DNA of 8,048 bases from Phycisphaerae bacterium. GTDB taxonomy: Bacteria > Planctomycetota > Phycisphaerae > WQYP01. The stretch is from contig JABEVA010000401.1 in the NCBI GenBank assembly GCA_013044065.1, forward strand, positions 1-8,048. The letters are read 5' to 3'. The notes under the pieces are model-generated. The model ran no database searches, was not told the DNA's origin, and worked only from the letters and a program-made list of their open reading frames with translations. The number at the start of each line of letters is the position of its first letter. Position 1 is the first letter of the stretch. Below, piece by piece: positions 5,860 to 8,048 of the stretch. The position numbers and the translations under genes are program-made.

Positions 5860-6594
5860 ATGTCGAGAATCATGGCCGTGGCCGGACGCGAACTTAAAAG
5901 CCTGTTCTATTCGCCCGTAGCTTATATTGTACTGACTCTCTATCTGCTTTTTGTGGGACTCTTGTTTTCCATGCTGGTGTTTATTCCCGGCGAACTGGCC
6001 AATCCCCAACCCATGTTCGAATGGAATCATTTAATTCTGATCTTCATTGTGCCGTTTATAACCATGTCCCTGCTGGCGGAGGAATACCGTTCCGGACGCA
6101 TCGAGGTTCTACGCACCAGCCCCGTTGCGGAACTGGAAATCATTTTAGGAAAATTTCTCGGAGCGATGGGCTTTTATTGTGTGGTTATCGCCTCCAGCGT
6201 GGTGTTTGTGCTGACCCTGATGGCGTTTGGCCGGCCTGATTTTCACCCCATTTTCACCAGTTACCTGGGATTGCTGCTCATGGGTTGCCTGATGGTGGCC
6301 ATCGGGGTCTTTTTCTCCGCCCTTTCCGAACACCAGATTCTCGCCGCCATGAGCACCTGCGTTACCCTGGTGGCTCTGGGCATTCTGGTCGGTTTTGTAC
6401 GCCAGTTGGTTCCCACTTCCTGGTTTGCAGCTACCCAAATCCGCCATGTCCTTGGTTATATGGCCATTGAACCGCACATGGCCAATTTCGCGCGAGGCGT
6501 GGTGGACACCCAAAATATCGTTTATTTTTTAACTGGTACGGGTTTATTTTTGTTTTTGACTTACGTGGTTCTGGAAAGCAGGCGCTGGAGATAA
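5860..6594 (+). CDS. ABC-2 type permease, GldF-like
   Basis: This 244-residue integral membrane protein is predicted to form the channel of the exporter powered by the ATPase upstream. About six hydrophobic segments are visible, near residues 20-42, 56-73, 102-122, 133-154, 160-180 and 219-238. The cytoplasmic stretch EEYRSGRIEVLRTSPV (74-89) is the conserved coupling region of ABC-2 permeases, which usually reads close to SEERRSGTIELLLTSPV. The opening MSRIMAVAGRELKSLFYSPV, with a Lys/Arg-flanked amphipathic helix before the first membrane segment, is typical of the GldF group. I prefer the ATG at 5860 to the in-frame ATG at 5845 because GGAG (5847-5850) lies 9 bases before it. The gap to the ATPase is 91 bases and to the GldG-like gene 121 bases, longer than in many tight operons. 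Confidence 0.9.
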   Translation: MSRIMAVAGRELKSLFYSPVAYIVLTLYLLFVGLLFSMLVFIPGELANPQPMFEWNHLILIFIVPFITMSLLAEEYRSGRIEVLRTSPVAELEIILGKFLGAMGFYCVVIASSVVFVLTLMAFGRPDFHPIFTSYLGLLLMGCLMVAIGVFFSALSEHQILAAMSTCVTLVALGILVGFVRQLVPTSWFAATQIRHVLGYMAIEPHMANFARGVVDTQNIVYFLTGTGLFLFLTYVVLESRRWR

Positions 6595-6603
6595 ATAGCT
6601 TCA

Positions 6604-6686
6604 TGGGCCTGTCCCCGCGGGCCGGCCCAAACCTGCCAACATCATGGCTACATTAACACCGGCGAAATCCCGGTACGCCGGGACAG
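6604..6686 (+). other. Structured leader between the permease and the GldG-like gene
   Basis: Two local hairpins are possible. TGGGCC (6604-6609) can pair with GGCCCA (6624-6629), and TCCCGG (6668-6673) can pair with CCGGGA (6678-6683) around a TACG tetraloop. In addition CTGTCCC (6609-6615) is perfectly complementary to GGGACAG (6680-6686), and that long-range pairing would break both local hairpins. The arrangement resembles an alternative-fold leader, but 7-base matches in 120 GC-rich bases can arise by chance. No T-run follows. Confidence 0.25.
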
Positions 6687-6715
6687 CCGACGCTAATCAG
6701 GAGTGAAACCCAATC

Positions 6716-8048
6716 ATGGCCCCAGCAGAAAATAAAGGTGAGCTTCCCCCGGCAACCTCCAAAGGCGGGCTGCCCGTCGGCCCAGCCGATATCAATGCCT
6801 CCGGCAAACGCCGCTGGTTATATGGTGCCAACACCGCAATTTTAATCATCATCGTCCTGGCGGTGGTCATTTGCCTGGATTGGCTCTCGGTGCGGTTTAA
6901 CTACCGTAAAGACCTGACCACAGGCGAAATTTATTCCCTTTCTCCACGCACGAAAAAGCTCCTGACCATCGTGGATCATCAGAAAAAGCGCATCTATCTG
7001 GTCAATTTATATCCGCAGGGCCAGCCCCAGGGGCAGGCCGGCGTCACCGAATTTCTGCAGGGGCGCAAGGTCCAAGAGCTTATCAAGGAATACACCCGCA
7101 GATCCAGTTACGTGCGCGAATTCAAGGCCCGCAATGGCCGCAAGGCCCTGGAAGAACAAATTCGCGCCAGGTTCAAGGGCGAATTTTCGCCGTATCAGGC
7201 CGTCGCCCGGCAATTCACTAACTTGGCCCTGCATATCAAAAATTTTCTGGCCGCCGAAGCCGCTGGATGGGGCCGCCTGGCCCAACAGCCGGGGCTTACC
7301 ACTCAACAACAACAGGTGGCCTTATCCGTGCAATCTGTATTTGACGGCAGCTTGCCGCGGGTCATCGCCCGCACCCAGCGCCATGCCCAAAAGGCGCTGC
7401 ATTCCATCCTGCCTGATTGGCCGCGTGTCTCCAAACAACTCGCCGCCACCGCCAAAATGCTGGCCTCGAATCTCGACGCTCTGAGTAAGCCCGATGCTCT
7501 GGAGCAAACCACCAATGTCCAGCTTGGCCCCGCGATTACCGCCTACCTGAAAGGCCGCACGGCCGCCTACGGCAAGGAAATTGCTCTGTTAAAAGCCTAT
7601 CGCCATAAAATCACCACGATCAAACCCCTGCGTGCCGGGGCCATCCTGCACGAATTAACCCCGGATTCTCTGCTGGTGATGGGCCCCAAAAAGCTCAAAG
7701 TGCTGCCCGGCTATTCGCTCTTTAAGCCGCGCAGCGCCGGCCTGGGCCAGGGACCGCAATATGTATTCAACGGGGAACAAGCCGTGAATTCGGCTCTGCT
7801 GGGTATGATCCAAAAGCACCGCACCAAAGTGGTGTTTGTCAGCATCAGCCCCACCAATCTCATCAGCACCGGCGGGCCGTTCAGCCGGATTGCCGCCCAG
7901 TTAAAACGCAGCAATTTCAAGGTTTTTCAGTGGTCGCCCACCCCCGTTAATCCGCAGCAAGGCCCTCCCGGTCCGCCACCGGCCATCGGCCAAGGCGTGA
8001 TCTCGGTGGTCGCCGTACCATTAAAAAAACAAACAATCAGATCACCAA
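6716..8048 (+). CDS. GldG-like ABC auxiliary protein with large helical insertion, cut by right edge
   Basis: An open frame of 444 codons runs from the ATG at 6716 to the window edge without a stop. AGGAG (6699-6703) is 12 bases before the ATG, a slightly long spacing. After a polar 33-residue N-terminus comes one membrane helix (about 38-57). It is followed by RKDLTTGEIYSLSPRTKKLL (64-83), the family's DLT-x-x-x-x-Y-x-LS signature, which begins the extracytoplasmic domain, and then a strand IYLVNLYP. The conserved FNGEQAVNSALLGMI (351-365) matches the F-x-GEQA-x-x-SAI segment of GldG. It should be followed by a strand ending in GHGE, but here the text reads VVFVSISPTN. GPFSRIAAQLKRSNFKV then matches the usual helix-strand pair. 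Between about residues 137 and 315 lies a charged, Ala/Gln-rich helical insertion not expected in typical GldG. It probably works with the preceding ATPase and permease at the membrane. A Pro/Gly/Gln-rich patch follows near residue 410-425. Confidence 0.82.
   Translation, partial: MAPAENKGELPPATSKGGLPVGPADINASGKRRWLYGANTAILIIIVLAVVICLDWLSVRFNYRKDLTTGEIYSLSPRTKKLLTIVDHQKKRIYLVNLYPQGQPQGQAGVTEFLQGRKVQELIKEYTRRSSYVREFKARNGRKALEEQIRARFKGEFSPYQAVARQFTNLALHIKNFLAAEAAGWGRLAQQPGLTTQQQQVALSVQSVFDGSLPRVIARTQRHAQKALHSILPDWPRVSKQLAATAKMLASNLDALSKPDALEQTTNVQLGPAITAYLKGRTAAYGKEIALLKAYRHKITTIKPLRAGAILHELTPDSLLVMGPKKLKVLPGYSLFKPRSAGLGQGPQYVFNGEQAVNSALLGMIQKHRTKVVFVSISPTNLISTGGPFSRIAAQLKRSNFKVFQWSPTPVNPQQGPPGPPPAIGQGVISVVAVPLKKQTIRSP

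Noticed and set aside
6644..6706. 20-codon small frame (MATLTPAKSR...) ending at the GldG-like ribosome site
   Set aside because: Its TGA follows the AGGAG used by the GldG-like gene, which looks like a leader peptide, but there is no ribosome site before its ATG and the length is within chance.
1..8048. CRISPR arrays, insertion sequences, tRNA or rRNA genes, phage or toxin-antitoxin modules
   Set aside because: No regularly spaced repeats, terminal inverted repeats with a transposase, tRNA-like folds or recognisable mobile or defence proteins were found on reading both strands.

Overview
The window is an ordinary chromosomal stretch of moderately GC-rich bacterial DNA. It carries six near-complete or complete genes, one gene cut by the right edge, and a possible gene tail at the left edge. 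Three features point to the phylum Planctomycetota or a close relative: a BshC-like protein of a type I associate with planctomycetes (motifs ITGHQVEFYH and FIHGIGGA), a non-HemE UroD-fold protein of a type also common there, and a GldA/GldF/GldG-type ABC export cluster. This assignment rests on remembered family motifs, not on a search. No rRNA, tRNA, CRISPR array, insertion sequence or phage gene was seen.

Left half (minus strand, read right to left). A family 2 glycosyltransferase (3352-2630), a BshC-like protein (2524-851) and a class I SAM-dependent methyltransferase (763-122) follow one another with gaps of about 105 and 87 bases. They could be one transcription unit, but a good internal promoter candidate (791-819) lies in front of the methyltransferase. 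A promoter candidate (3400-3427) with an inverted repeat over its -10 box precedes the glycosyltransferase. The first 90 bases may hold the tail of a convergent plus-strand gene.

Middle (plus strand). Diverging from the glycosyltransferase is a URO-D superfamily protein (3512-4552) that lacks the HemE N-terminal signature and carries an H-x-C motif like the metal site of the MtaA/CmuA methyltransferase branch. It is followed by a 241-base gap with a perfect TTGACA -35 box and an 81-codon frame that overlaps both neighbouring genes by a few bases.

Right half (plus strand). An ABC ATPase (4794-5768), an ABC-2 permease with about six membrane helices (5860-6594) and a membrane-anchored GldG-like protein (6716 to the right edge, no stop) form a typical 'gliding-type' ABC export cluster. 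The GldG-like protein is unusual. It has a roughly 180-residue helical, charged insertion between the N-terminal anchor and the conserved GEQA segment, and it has lost the GHGE motif expected after that segment. In other genomes such clusters often continue with a DUF4340 protein, which would lie beyond this window.

I see no clear new defence or mobile system. The points most worth following are the divergent BshC-like protein without bshA/bshB neighbours, the expanded GldG-like protein, and the non-HemE UroD-like protein.
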